Part shown: one piece after another, positions 11,048-23,380 of the stretch
Position numbering within the stretch: the first letter of the stretch is position 1
How the letters are laid out: every line of letters begins with the position of its first letter
Origin: Zanthoxylum bungeanum
Taxonomy: Eukaryota; Streptophyta; Magnoliopsida; Sapindales; Rutaceae
Direction: 5' to 3'
Length of the DNA: 64,000 nucleotides
Assembly (NCBI GenBank): GCA_019454045.1
Contig: SKCR01026796.1
Location: forward strand, 1-64,000
Program-made: the position numbers and the translations under genes
Notes under the pieces: model-generated
Seen by the model: only the letters and a program-made list of their open reading frames with translations
Databases searched by the model: none
What the model was told of the DNA's origin: nothing

Positions 11048-12252
11048 TGTAACACCTCGAATTTAATTTACCCATATTTTAATTTATTAATTTGGTGGGT
11101 GGAAAATTTAGGGACTAAATTATTAGTTTGTAAAATTTGGATTAAAATTGATCAAGGGGAAAGTTGAGGGAGGCAAATGATAATGCCATGTGAGTATATA
11201 AATTTTGCAGTCTTTTTTCACTTGCATATTATTCATCTATTCTAGTTAGGATTATGTTCCTTATCGTAATTTATTGTCTCTTAGGTGATCGTGATACCCT
11301 TGACAGGGACAGTTCTGCTACATAGTATCTTTTCTCTATAGTCAGCTCACCAGATGTGTGGATAAGCTTGTAACATTGATATATTTCCCAATATATAGTA
11401 TGTATGTTTTCTTAAATGAATCTCAGGGTAATGCATTGAAGCTTTAGTTTTTAGAAAGTTTATATTTTGCTATAAAGTATGGATCGAGTATGATTATGTT
11501 GAAATCATGAGTTTGAGATATATGAGAATTTGCATGATTTTGAGATATATGAGCATGTATTTTGAAATTATTTTTATGTTATAATGCCACTCCGTGTACT
11601 TATACGTGCCAGATTATTTGCTGTGAGACGAGGTATCATGTTGTCAATTTGCTCCGGATGCTAGTTATTGCCGTGGGGATGCCCCATGTTATCAGCTTTG
11701 TCGTATTATCTCGAGTGTGCATATAAATGAATTGACAGTTTGATCTTAAATATAGCATTCTTATGCAGAATGAGATTTATGAGAAATGAGATTTTTGATA
11801 TCAAGTAAATGATTTATCTATCTGTTTACAGATTTATGTATTTATTTATATTAAGACTTATTTGATCCGCCTTATTACTTGTTTATCCACGACACTAAGT
11901 TGTGATCCATTGTACTAAACGTAAGCTTACCCATTTCTTTAAATTTTACAGGTTAAGCTGATTAGTAGGTCATTCCTTTTTCATATGATGTTCATCATCA
12001 TTTCCTGCCAGTAGAGAAAAGTTGTGCCAATAGTAGTGTGTCTTTGTTAAGTCTTGGGATTATGGTCTAGATATGTCTTTCTTGAATGGATTGTTATTCG
12101 GTAATCGGCACTGAGCCTACTTTTGATATATGAAGTATTTTCATTTTATCATGTATGATTGAGTTGGATCATAGAGATCCTATTTATATGATGATATTTT
12201 TCAGTTTAGATTTTCCTTTGTATTGGAGGATTATACCATTTTACAAGGGAAA
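11048..12252 (+). repeat. Chromovirus-type LTR fragment, plus strand
   Basis: It starts TGTAACACCTCG and shares blocks with the reverse complement of the LTR at 60133-62220: GCCAGTAGAGAAAAG, GAGTTGGATCAT, GAGATCCTA and TTGGAGGATTA. The last part of the LTR (after AAGGGAAA) is missing. It lies exactly between two copies of the copia-2 family LTR. Confidence 0.75.
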
Positions 12253-13736
12253 TATATATCTAATTTGATTAGATGAAACTAATCCGTTTAGTGATATGTA
12301 TATATTAGACAAAGACCTGATGAATTGCAACATAATGTGCAGTTACAATATAAGTTCTAATTGACATTGGGAAGAGTTACTATAAGTTGTATATTCTCAA
12401 ATATAGCTCCTAGCCAAGATTTACTAACAGGGATCAATTAGTAAAATCCACTGAGACTAGTACATGTCATATATCGAGACTTGGTTCGATGGTTTATCTC
12501 AGTGAACCATGAGTCATTGAAGACCGTATAGATATGTAGGTGTTTATTCGATAAACATTGAACGACCCACCGAAGATTTCCTAAAAGATGGTATACCAAC
12601 GTTAATAGGAATCTTCTCGAGTCGAGTAGTAGTGCTTAGACTTGAGATACCAAGATGGATATATAAGTTATCCTCCACATTTTGGTGACGGTCACGTCAA
12701 CGACCTATTTAGGTTATACTTCCGTCTGTTCATTGGGAGTAGACTAATGCTCATGATATCTAGTGTGTATCAAGATAATATACGTGAGTCATGTGTATAG
12801 GGCATAAATATCTTACATGTGTTTGCGATCTAGTAAATCAATGGCCGTGGTACAATACAGAAGTGAGTTCCGAGTGTTATTGTAGATCATAAATTTATAA
12901 GTCGATTATATTATACCTTAGGGATTTGACGTTCCCATTTATATCCCCGGTATAATATGGATAGCCTGTGACAGAGGGATTATACGTATGCGATGATCTC
13001 GACTTGCAAAGTTTAACGAGATTATCTGTAGTCATCATAATTTACAAGTTGGTGAATTATGAACACGGAATTGGATTCTGTGATGGATATATCTGAACTT
13101 AGAAAGTCTCACAATATGAAGTGTACTCGTTGAGCACTTAGGCAATGTATTATGAATAATACTGATTATTCACAATATTTTATCGGATTAAAATAGTTAA
13201 TTTGAATCGTTTAGTCCGTAAATGAAAATACACATGCAAATGATATTTTAGACATTTTACATATGTGATGTATATGACAAGTGTCCAAATAATTTATTTA
13301 GACATTATATTTGATATAATGTGATATAAATTATTTGGTGGAAATTAATTAATTATATTGTATATATAATTAATATTTATCTAAATATTTAATCAATTTA
13401 ATTTGATTGAATTAATATTAAATTAGGGACAAGTGTCACAATATAATGACTTATGAAAAAGTAACATTTTCTTGGTAAATAACCATTTTATCCTTGAACT
13501 CAATTATTGTATTTTGACTTTTGGCTTATTAGATAAGCTTTATAAGTTAAAATACAATTTTATCCTTCTTAGCTTCTTGTACCATTGGTTATATTGGTAT
13601 TTTTATTTTGTGAAGCTTATTTAATAAGCTTAGGATGAAAAAAAAGGCCACGTTTTTTGCCATTTTTGAAAAGAAAAAAGTTTTTTTTTTTTTTTTTGCT
13701 TCTCTTTCTTGGTAAGTGGTGGCAAAAAATCCTTAA
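12253..13736 (+). repeat. copia-2 family LTR, plus-strand copy 2 (5' truncated)
   Basis: It starts inside the LTR (equivalent to about 9795 in copy 1), repeats copy 1 up to about 13480 and continues about 250 bp further, including poly-A and poly-T runs. It ends at the truncated RT of the minus-strand copia-2 element. So the same LTR family is present head-to-head with that element. Confidence 0.7.
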
Positions 13737-14274
13737 GTCGTTGCGTGTAACCTTTTACTACCAGTCGGGCCTTATAGGTTTAAACCTTTCCATCAGGCCC
13801 GCGTTTCCTTTTGTAAACCCATTTACAACCGATAGGAACAATTCCTTCGGGAAGTGGAACTAAGTCCCTAACTTGATTCTCGTGCATCGAGTCTAACTCG
13901 GATTTCATGGCATCTTGCCATTTCATGGAGTCGATGTCTAACATCGATTCTCTATAGGTAAAAGGGTCAGTCTCTTCAACTAAGAGAACATTGAGACTCT
14001 TTTCTTGTATCAAACACAAGCGTTCAAGAGGTTTAGATACCCTTTGTGACCTACGAAGTTGTGTGTTTGAAGGTTCTTCATCTATTTGAACTTCAGGTTT
14101 CTTCCGTTGGTTCGTTGTTTTCAGGTTGGACTTCATCAAGTTCAACCTGTCTATGATTACCATATTCTGACAAAAAATTCTACCTCTAGAAATTTTGCGA
14201 AGCGAGCTACAACATATTTCGATGTTTGGTATATATAGAACAAATATCCTTCGTATTCGAATGATATCCAACAA
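13737..14274 (-). pseudogene. pol: copia-2 reverse transcriptase, N-terminal fragment
   Basis: Reading on the minus strand, this is the integrase tail and start of RT: EPSNTQLRRSQRVSKP, SMKWQDAMKSELDSM, LVPLPEGIVPIGCKWVYKRK and GPDGKV. A TAA follows, where the family usually has a charged residue, then TYKARLVVKGYTQ in the same frame. The match ends at about 13737, where a plus-strand LTR copy begins. The catalytic YVDD part is therefore missing. Truncation here plus further stops make the element inactive. Confidence 0.85.
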
Positions 14275-15049
14275 ACATAAACTTTTGCCATCAAGTGTGA
14301 AAGCTTATCTTACTAAGCTATCATGAAATAGGCAGGACATCTCAAACCTTAACATAATTAGATTTGATTTCCTACCGGTTCCATATCTCATATGGAGTGG
14401 TAGGAACACCTTTGAAAAAAATCTTATTCAAAAGATTGCGTAGCTGTTAAAAGAGAGTAGCACATAAATATAGGGCAAATCTGTAAAACTCAATATAGAT
14501 CGGACAATATCCAATAAAGTCTGATTTCTCCTATCAGACACTCCATTGTCATGTGGAGTACCTGGAGAAGTATATTGAGCGAGAATCTCATTCTCCTTCA
14601 TATAATCCATGAACTCACCTCTCATATATTCACTGTCTCGATCAGATTGAAGGCATTTAATATATTTACCAATCTATTTTTCTACTTCATTACGAAACTC
14701 TTTGAACTTTTCAAAGATTTCCGATCTATGTCTCATCAGATAGACATAACCGTACCGTGACAGATCATCAGTAAAGGTAACGAAGTACGAATAACCACTG
14801 TGAGTAATCTGACTTAGTGGACCACACACAGCAGAATGTAAGAGTTCCGTAAGTTAATGGCGCGGTGTCCAACACTGGAAAATAGGGCTTTGGAAAATAG
14901 GGCTTTGGTCATCTTAGCCTGAATACATGATTCACAAGTTGGATAGAGTTCAATGGTGAGATCTGGTATCAAACCATTCCTAACCAATTGGGTAAGGCGT
15001 TTCACGCCTATGTGACCTAGCCTCATATGTTATATTTTAGTATCATTAA
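14275..15049 (-). pseudogene. pol: copia-2 integrase fragment
   Basis: Minus-strand blocks in integrase order, in broken frames. From 15026: MRLGHIGVKRLTQL with a CESC zinc pair (HHCC domain of pre-integrase), then YTSPGTPHDNGVSDRRNQTL at 14570-14500, which holds the position of the third catalytic acidic residue as D rather than the usual E, and IVRSILSFTDLP. The central catalytic segment is decayed. The identity follows from these motifs and from position between PR and RT. Not functional. Confidence 0.8.
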
Positions 15050-15480
15050 CTACAGGCAAACTACATTTATTAACCTAGTATTCAAAATATCTCTAGAAGT
15101 ATGCAATATATAATGACCATGCTCATTTGGACTACAAATGATCTGAATATTTTGTCTATCATATAAATATAAAGAACGATTCTTAATATTAACATGGTAA
15201 CATCCTGTATCTAATACAAAAAGAGATATAATATTTGCTACACATCCAGGTACAACGTAACAATCATTTAATAAAAATCTCACACTTGGCAAGGGGATCT
15301 CGCAAACTCCCACTGCAACTTCATCTAGAGAGTCTCCACTCCCAAAACGCAAATGCATCACTCCAGGCTTTAGGTTCTTACTTTCCTTCAGCACCTGCAA
15401 TGAATTGCAAATGTGAACAGGACAAGCAGAATCTAAAATTCAGCTGGATGTTACAGCTTCACAAGCTAGTGAGATTTTAA
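15050..15480 (-). pseudogene. pol: copia-2 protease
   Basis: On the minus strand the protease starts with ILDSACPVHICN (active-site Asp-Ser-Ala rather than Asp-Ser/Thr-Gly). It then runs in frame from 15400 with HLRFGSGDSLDEVAVGV, LLNDCYVVPGCVANIIS and YLYDRQNIQII. This is the copia aspartic protease that would cut Gag-Pol. The stretch 15050-15400 is open, so this is one of the better preserved parts of the element. Confidence 0.8.
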
Positions 15481-15499
15481 TAACTGGAAAAATAAATAT

Positions 15500-16339
15500 A
15501 CCTGATGTAGATGTTCTCTCTCTTTATCTGGGTAATGTAGTCAGGACAGTTTATTTTCCAGTGCCTGACTTTGATGCAATGATGACATTTTTCTTCAGAA
15601 GCCCTATTGGACTTAGCTATCTTTCCTTGCGGTGGATGACCTAAACTCTTATTCTTATTCGCTTTCGTCTTCTTTCCTTTGGCCTAGCCTGGGAAGAAGC
15701 AGAAAGTGAAGTAGGTTTCGGAGGGCGAGTCGGTACTCCCTTCCTTAGGTCATCTTCCGATGTGATCAACATCTTATGTAGTTCATGGTAGGAACAGATA
15801 ATCATGTTCATGTTGAAGTACATTACGAACTGGCAATAAGATGTTAGGAGCGAACCAAGAATGACACTCCTACCGAGAATGTCATTCAGATGGAGATTAT
15901 GTTGCCTCAGTTGTTCGATCAAGTGAAGGATATGTGAGCTCAAAGCTTGCCCCTCGTCCAGTCACATATGGAAATGTTCCATCACCACTTTATGAACAAA
16001 AACTTGTTCTTGGTTCATGTACCATTCTCTTAATCGCATCATCATACTATATGCATCTACCATGTCATAGTATTGCCTCTTGAGTTTCGATGCCAGTGAA
16101 CTTAAAATATATGATTTAACTTTTAAATCATCTTCTTTCCAAGACTGGAAAGTTTGTAGTTCCTCTGGTGTTTCATCCTCAGACACAACAAGGGGCAGCA
16201 GACCCTCAAGTACATATCCCAACTTTTCGGATTCAAAGACAATCATTAAATCCATATCCCAATCGGCAAAGTTTTCAGAGTCTTTCAGTTTGTTCGTATC
16301 TAACATACCCGCAAACAGATTAGTCGATTGTGCCACCAT
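15500..16339 (-). pseudogene. gag: copia-2 gag (frameshifted)
   Basis: The minus-strand ATG at 16339 opens MVAQSTNLFAGML and NFADWDMDLMIVFESEKLGYVLEG, a UBN2-type copia gag start, ending HKVVMEHFHM at 15962. After a frameshift the frame continues at 15943 with LHLIEQLRQHNLHL. A CCHC zinc knuckle (CHHCIKVRHWKINC) lies at 15587-15546 with intact ligands. Gag would package the element RNA. The start was chosen because the family motif begins here. One frameshift separates the two halves. Confidence 0.82.
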
Positions 16340-17146
16340 CGCAAATATATTATATAGATTACGAAAAAACAGTTAGCAAATTTAAACAATTTCATATAAT
16401 ATCAAAAGCATTAACTAGATCGTGGATTTTTGATCTAAAAATGCATCTCTCATTAAATCATGCAATATTGTAATCTTCAAATAGAATACAAAGATTTAAT
16501 AATTAAATTAAATATAAATAGTGAAAAGTGGATCCCATGAATATATTTCAGCTCACAGCTTTGACACGTTCTCGCCTACGTATATTCATTAGGTAGACAA
16601 CTCATTGGCAATCACTCACTAGTGACTCCAGGGTTCTGGTCCTGGTAGTTTCTCATTGTGACAACTTTGGCACGTTCACAAGGAGGCGTACCAAGGTTAA
16701 ACTCGTCAATGATAAACTCAAACTACTTGTGTCACCCTGATAGCTTTGGCACGTTCAGGATTCCGCTTTCGCTTGAATTTATGACAGCTTTGGCACTTTC
16801 AGGATTCCGCTTTCGCTTGAATTTATTTAGTATCCAATATACATTCGGCATAAATAAAATTCTATCGGTTACATCCTCACAACTTTGGAAAATTTTTGGA
16901 TGTAGTCATAGAAAAGATATATATAAACTGTATTGACAAGACAGACCATGTAACATGCATCAAATACACAATTAACATATAACCTTATTAATTAGGGATT
17001 TTCCGTAAAGTGTCATACACCCAAAATCTAACCAAATTAAATTAAACATGCATGTATCAAGCAAAGACAAGATTGACCATTCAATTTAAAGGGCTAATCA
17101 TATCACATATCAAAGGCCTAGAATCAGACTCGCTCTCATATCATAT
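16340..17146 (-). other. copia-2 leader with degenerate primer-binding site
   Basis: Non-coding sequence between gag and the 5' LTR. Immediately next to the LTR (17130-17146, minus strand) is TGATATGAGAGCGAG, two mismatches from the tRNA-Met primer site TGGTATCAGAGC. A short tandem motif (TTTGGCACGTTC and CAGGATTCCGCTTTCGC, each repeated) lies at 16660-16830 on the plus strand. Confidence 0.6.
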
Positions 17147-19524
17147 TGTTACGGTTTTAAGGGAAATATCCGGGTAACGCAGCGGAACGCGAAAAATCAA
17201 AATTTTCGATTTCAATAATTTTTCTTGGATCAATTAAAATAAACTTATTTATTTTAATTACCTAATACTTAAAAACTAAAATTTTACCCAAGAAATCATA
17301 TTTCTTGAAAATTACCGTTTGACCTCTTAACTTTATTTTTTGTTCATTTTAGTCCTCAAATTGTGAAATATAATTTTGGATGATTACAAATTAGTTCTAA
17401 AATGATTTCCAACATGTCTGATACATGATATTACAAATTTCAACAAAAACCCCACAAAAGTCCAAAATTATCGTGAGGTCCCTTAGGTGGGCATGTTGTG
17501 CATTTTGCTCTTTACTTATTCAAAACATGTCAAGATTAAATCCAATCAACCCAAAATTAAATGTGCATCATATAGACATCATAATAAATCACAAATATGA
17601 AAATCCCCAAATTTAGAAAGGGTATAAACTCTAATTTTATAAATTCATCAATATGATCAAATTACACCAAATTAAAAGAATCCAATACTTCAGTCAAGTC
17701 TCTACCACACCAAACAAGTCTCACCACTTTAAAATAACTCTAAAACAATTCTAGGTCATCAATGAGTGGCCCAACAAATCTAGAATGGCAACTAGATCAT
17801 CAAATGATCAAAGAATGCTTACTAACACCTTAGAAGCTTTCTTTGTTCATCATACATGCACAACCCTATCATCAAACTTCCAACCATCAAAAACACAAAG
17901 AAGAAAGAGTAGAAAAACTTAAAAACAACATAGGATGTAGCCGAGAACAAGAGGAATATTTTTCCTACAAATAGGAAAGTTGGAATACTTACTTATTTCA
18001 AGCTTATCTTGATTTCCTTTTGTTTTCATCTCTTTTTCTCTCAAACTTCTTTTGTTTATGTTTATGGAGGCTTAGATAAAATTAAGCAAATGAAAAAAAA
18101 TTAACACTTTAAATACCATTAGGGTTGGCCGAAAATGAAGTAAATAAAATAAATAGATATTTTCAATTTTTAAATCCAGTTTAAAGAAGTCAATATCAAT
18201 TTAATAACTATTTCCTTTAATGTAAAGTCAAACATTTACATTATAATCATTTCCTAACTTTATCATAAAATAAGATATTAATATTTTAATTATTTAATAA
18301 TTAAATAATTAATAAATTAATTAAATATAAATATCTCAAATATAAGTATTTTATTTACTTTAAATATCTCAAATACATATATTAATAATATATGTCAAAT
18401 ATCTTAATTTGACAATTAATTAATGTGAATTAATAATATCATATATTAAATACAAATACACATTAATTAGGAAATGATGGATCGACCTAATGCATGTATC
18501 TTTCATTTAACCGTTAAACGAAATATAAATAATCATCATTATTCATAAAAGTCGCCCTAGTACTCTACAAGTATATTTCATTAGTGAGACTCTCTAGATT
18601 CATGCATATCCGTCATGAAATTTAATTTCGTGTCCATAATTCACCTACCCGTAAATTATGATAACCATGAATAAACTCACTGAATCATATAGGTCGAGAT
18701 TATGTCATATGTTTAATTCCTCTGTCACAGGTATCCAGATTTATCCTAGAGATATAGACGTAAACGTTAAATATCTATAGAGACAATCTCGTCGATGTCT
18801 CTATTAGGAATATCTAAAAAAATACTTAGAACTAACTTCTAAAGTAAACCACGGGACCATGGTTTTCATCTGATTGGTAATCATATATGGACTACCTATA
18901 CTCTCTACACATAACTGATGGATCATATCTTGACACACACAGAGGATATCCTGAGGATCTGTCTACACTTAACGAACAGGCGGAGGTTTGACATTAATAG
19001 GTCGGTGACGTGACTGCCACCTAAGTGTGAAAGATGTCTCATATACCCATAATGGTATCTCAAGTCGAAGAATCACTTATGTTACTCAACCTGAGAAGAT
19101 TCTTATTGACATTGGTGTATCATCCATTAAGAATCTTTGGTGAGTCATTAGGTATTTATCCGCTATAATACCTACACGTCTATACGAGTCTCCAAGAGTC
19201 ATGATTCATTGAGAAACCATTGGAATATAATATTCCAGTATGCGACATGTACCAATCTTAATGGGTTTACTTTACTGACCAATTAGTGTGAACCTTGACC
19301 AGGAAAAATCTAAGAATGACAACGTCATGATACAACTCAATGTCAGTTGCGACGCTTTTGCAACTATATCATAACTAATCATTCTAAGGTCAATTACGTC
19401 GTTACCATATAAAGAGATATATTATATTACAGAAACTGTTTATTTTATTCATAATAAAACATTTACAAGAGTATTTACAATGAAATAAAATAGGAAATTG
19501 GCGCTCTGAGCACCAACTCTAACA
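17147..19524 (-). repeat. 5' LTR of copia-2 (2.38 kb)
   Basis: On the minus strand it begins TGTTAGAGTTGGTGC at 19524 and ends CCGTAACA at 17147, next to the primer site. Related plus-strand copies lie at 9682-11047 and 12253-13736. The 19524 end abuts the RT of a Tat-type gypsy element, so this LTR marks an insertion into that RT. The other side of the insertion is not visible. Confidence 0.8.
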
Positions 19525-20043
19525 TTATTCTGTAGTAATACAGCCCTTGGTCGGTGATAAATGATGACTTCTCTTCATCCTCAGGAAGCATTTTCACCTT
19601 ATTGTACCCGAGAAGGCGTCCATAAAACTGAACAACCCATGATAGGTTGTCGAGTCCACCAACTGATCTACCTTAGGAAGTGGGAAGCTATCATTTAGGC
19701 AGACCTTATTCAAATCGGAGAACTTTAGACACATTTTTCACTTCCCAATGGCCTTTTTCACCAATATTACATTCGATACCCATTATGAATACTTGAAATC
19801 CCTGATAAACCCGGCTTTCAATAACCTTTCAACCTATGCCTGTATCGCCTTGTATTTTTCCTGTTCAAAATTCTTCTTTTTTGCTTCACTGGTTTATGGG
19901 CAAGGTCTATTTTCAGGCGATGATTGATGATCCTGGTATCAATACTGGGCATATCCCTATGATCTCACGTAAAGACATATGTGCATTCCTTCAAAAAACC
20001 CATTGTTTCTTCAAATTCGACTTTAGTCTGACCCCGACCTTAA
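19525..20043 (-). pseudogene. pol: Tat-type gypsy reverse transcriptase fragment
   Basis: Minus-strand reading gives, through several stops, WVSNVILVKKAIGK, FSDLNKVCLNDSFPLPKVDQLVD, LFSFMDAFSG and HHLSPTKGCITTE. This is the Ty3/gypsy RT palm region with the Tat/Athila-clade wording. It is cut at 19525 by the copia-2 LTR before the catalytic YxDD. Stops replace several residues. Dead fragment. Confidence 0.8.
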
Positions 20044-20683
20044 TCATCTTCCTGTGGCTAAAAGCTTCACTAGCTCTAGTTCCTCATCTGCCTCTAGTTG
20101 AGAAGGGTCATCGGGTTGGGGGTCAGGCGATTCCACTTCTGTCCATTCCTCATCTCTTTCTGTCCTGTTTGCCCTCACTTCTTCAATGCACATGGCTTCT
20201 TTCGAAATGGCAACAAAATAACTCTTTGCCACCTTTTGGCTTCCAAAAACTACCTTAAATCCTTCTCTGGTCGGGAATTTCAGCTTCAGGTAATAAATTG
20301 ACATTATTGTCCCCGACTTCATCATGAAGGATCTTCCCAAAATCATCTGATAGCTGCTTAAACAATCCACTACGGTGAAATCTATCATCATGATATTAGT
20401 ATGGGGTGTCGTCCCAATGATCATCGTTAACTGCACCCGACCCAACAGGACAACAACGGGGTTGCGCCCCCAAATCCATACAACGGGGTTGCGATTGGAT
20501 CAAGGTAGTAAACTCCACTCCCAAACCATTCAGGGCCTCCATAAAGATGATATCCATAGTGCTCACAGGATCCACCAATATTTTATCCACCTCTGCCCCG
20601 CCAATATTTGCATTGATTATCAACGCATCATCGTGAGGGTAACTTACGCCCTGGGTATCCTCCTCGGTGAACATTATGGGCAT
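20044..20683 (-). pseudogene. pol: Tat-type gypsy protease
   Basis: From 20683: MPIMFTEEDTQGVSYPHDDALIINANI, then KILVDPVSTMDIIF, where the family has V-D-x-G-S-S. The active-site Gly-Ser-Ser is changed to Val-Ser-Thr. A frameshift near 20440 is followed by MIIGTTPHTNIMMIDFTVV, YQMILGRSF and LKFPTREGFKVVFGSQKVAKS. This aspartic protease would process Gag-Pol. Both halves are open, but the altered active site and the shift make it non-functional. Confidence 0.82.
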
Positions 20684-22431
20684 TGGACTGGCCTTTTAGA
20701 TTCTCGAGGCCCTTTCTGTTGCCATTACCTCAGGATCTTTGATCTGGCAAAAATTCTTTCTTTCTCGGTTTGAATCACCGGCCAACATCCTTCCCCCCGT
20801 TTTTATGAACATTGGCATTTGCTCTCTCCACTTTCGGATCCTCATAGCCTCATGGCCAGTACACTCCTTCAAGTAGTTGTTACTTACCAGGTCATCCACT
20901 TGTTCATGTAAGTCCCTACATCTCTTTGTGGTATGCCCATTCATATTGTGGTGCGCACAATATGCCTTATGATCTCTTTTCTCAATCGGGAATCTCCTCG
21001 GGTCAGGATCTGTCAATAGGCCCTTATCTTGAATCTCCCGAGCTATTTGAGCCAATGGTATGTTTAAAGTGGTGTACACCGTTCTCCATTAAATATGAGT
21101 GACCTTGATCGGGTGTCCCCTTTTGGGCATTGGATTACCCGGAGTTATCGGCCTAAATTTCTTCTGCTTTGGGGTCGGTCCTCTCTGATTTTCGCCAAAA
21201 TCATGCCTATTCTCTTACCTTGATAATTGAGTACTCAAATTGCCTCTCCTCGGACTATCTTCTCCTCTTCTTCCAGTAACATAAATTTCCTTACATGTTC
21301 CAAAGCTGCGGCGTAGTCCAGTACCTCCTGGATCCTTAGGTGAGACCATAACTTCCTGACTCTTAGAGCTTATTTAAAACTCAACAGCGCCTCTAGGGAC
21401 GCATACACCTCGACCTCTAGCACCAAGTTGTGGTATCTTTCGATAAAGCTCTTCAAGTGCTCATCATCTCTCTAATTTATCATCCTCAATGACCTAAATG
21501 TCTTCTTTGGTATGATGCTCATTTAAAATGACACATAAAGGACTTCTTCAGCTGTGAGAAGCTGTTGATACTTCCTGGAGTCAGGTTCATGAACCACAAG
21601 CTGGCTGACCCTCCCCCCCAAAGTTAATGAGAACACCTTGCAAATCGCCATTTCTATCATTCTCTAAATATCCATCAATAAAATAAACTTTTAAATGTGG
21701 GATTTAAGGACTATACTGCCTTTATAGACGTCCATCATGGACATGGTGAACTTTCTTGTAAACTCTACCGCCAACACTTCCTTCATGAAATGGGAGGTTG
21801 TCTTCATATCCTGGTAAGCACTAGCTCTTCCCCTCATGCTTTCTTCCCATTTCCTCATCTCCCTTCGAAACTAGTCCCTTATTTGGCTTTCGGAGCTTTC
21901 GTGCTCTCGTCCAAAGGCTTCTTACACCTTCCACTTTCGAGCATGGTATCTTCCATGAATATGAACATCTCGCCCCCTCTCTGGATACCGCTCTAGGTCA
22001 CTTTTCTCTAAACACAGGCTGTTATTGGATGACTCTGGGTTTCGCATGTCTTCTTTTTCTTCTTCCCATGACTCCCTCGCATGCGCAGCGCTAGCCATAA
22101 CTACAAACCTCACTCTTTGGGCATTCATAGTTCCATTTTCTCAATTTTCGTCCGCTCCGGTGACCTTTTTCCCTTTTGTTATTTCCTCTTTCCTTTTTGT
22201 TGTGACCCACTTACCCTTTTTCTTATGTCTTATATTCCAACTTCTCAATTTTTTCCATCATAGTCCTCATGAAGGCTTGAGTCGCTTCCCTATCTTTTCG
22301 AACATGTTCCCTTTCATTCTACAGAGTTTCTTCCATTTTCTCCATCTATTCCTTTGTCGAACGCTCTGAAGCCTTGAGGTTTATATCTTCGCTATCGTCT
22401 TAGTGTGTTTGCTATTTTTTATACTATTTCC
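20684..22431 (-). pseudogene. gag: Tat-type gypsy gag (decayed)
   Basis: The clearest part is the minus-strand frame 21079-20696: MYTTLNIPLAQIAREIQDKG, AYCAHHNMNGHTTKRCRDL (a C-x3-H-type zinc motif typical of Tat-lineage Gag) and VDDLVSNNYLKE. Upstream to 22431 the gag is heavily decayed with many stops. Some reversed blocks around 21300-21500 still look gag-like. The first ATG could not be fixed. Confidence 0.7.
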
Positions 22432-22447
22432 CACAGACGGCGCTTGT
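22432..22447 (-). other. Primer-binding site of the Tat-type element
   Basis: On the minus strand, directly after the LTR end, is GCGCCGTCTGTGGG. The GGCGCCGTCTGTGGG word is characteristic of Tat/Ogre-lineage gypsy elements in plants. Confidence 0.65.
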
Positions 22448-23380
22448 TGTTGACGGCTGTTTTTCATTCCAATGGTGATTTAGGAATTCGACCCCTCAAA
22501 CAAACCTCCTATAAGTAGTGAATTTATTTGGTTAGTTGGGAACCAAAGCAAACCTGGAAAGAAAATTACAAAGAAAATAATAGGTTAATGTGGTTCGATG
22601 GAGAGTGGCTCCAACCTACGTTCATGGAGTAAAAAGAAGAAATTTTATTACTAGTTCGTGTCACAACCGACCTGCTTTATGTCTTTCTCTCACTAAGCTT
22701 TTAGAGCTTTATTTACAAGTGGTGAAGTTATTGCTAACCCATAAATCTGAGACTTCAACCCCTTTATATAGGCTTTTGAATCTACTATTACATCAACATA
22801 TGACGTCAGCCCACATCATCTTCTCATCGTTTCCCATGCCATTTTTCCCCAACCACTCTGTAAAAGGTAGCTCTGGTCTTCTGACTCAACCATCCTTTGT
22901 CAGAGAGCCATCATTCCCACCTTTTGACCTCTGCTACACATTCTGCCCACATGATAGCCTGCAACTCAACCACTCCATTATTGTTCCGTGTGTTAGAGGG
23001 AAAGTCTCTGACCTACTCCCATCATATCAGCCTTTAGTTGCTCAAACTTTCATGTAGGGCTTACATCATTCGTACATAAGCACAAGAAATTGTAACCACA
23101 ACCTCGGTCCCCGGGTAGCATGCCGATGTGAATGGTGTTGGACACTCTTCCTTGCTTCTTTATCAGGTCAGGTCGATAGTGATGGATCACCTCAGGTCGA
23201 TATCCCCATTTATCCTCTTCAACTGGTTCTTCCTTAAGGTCCTTCTACGCCTCGAGCTTGGGCCATTCTGTCTGATCTCTCATTCTCACAAGGACCTTAA
23301 ACCTCCATTTGTTAATTGCAACCCCATTATACCCTTCTTCAAGCTTCGGAGTCCTTTGGGATTGAAAATCACCATCAACA
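22448..23380 (-). repeat. 5' LTR of the Tat-type gypsy element
   Basis: On the minus strand it begins TGTTGATGGTGATTTTC (23380) and ends GCCGTCAACA (22448), followed by the primer site. It shares its layout and many blocks with 25666-26699 and 37226-37530 (GAATTTGTTTGGTT-like, TCCAACCTAC-like, CACGTCGGCTC-like words). Confidence 0.78.

Noticed and set aside
22025..23057. Plus-strand open frames of 114 and 155 codons over the Tat element
   Set aside because: They are antisense to the gag and LTR of a minus-strand element and have no recognisable domain.
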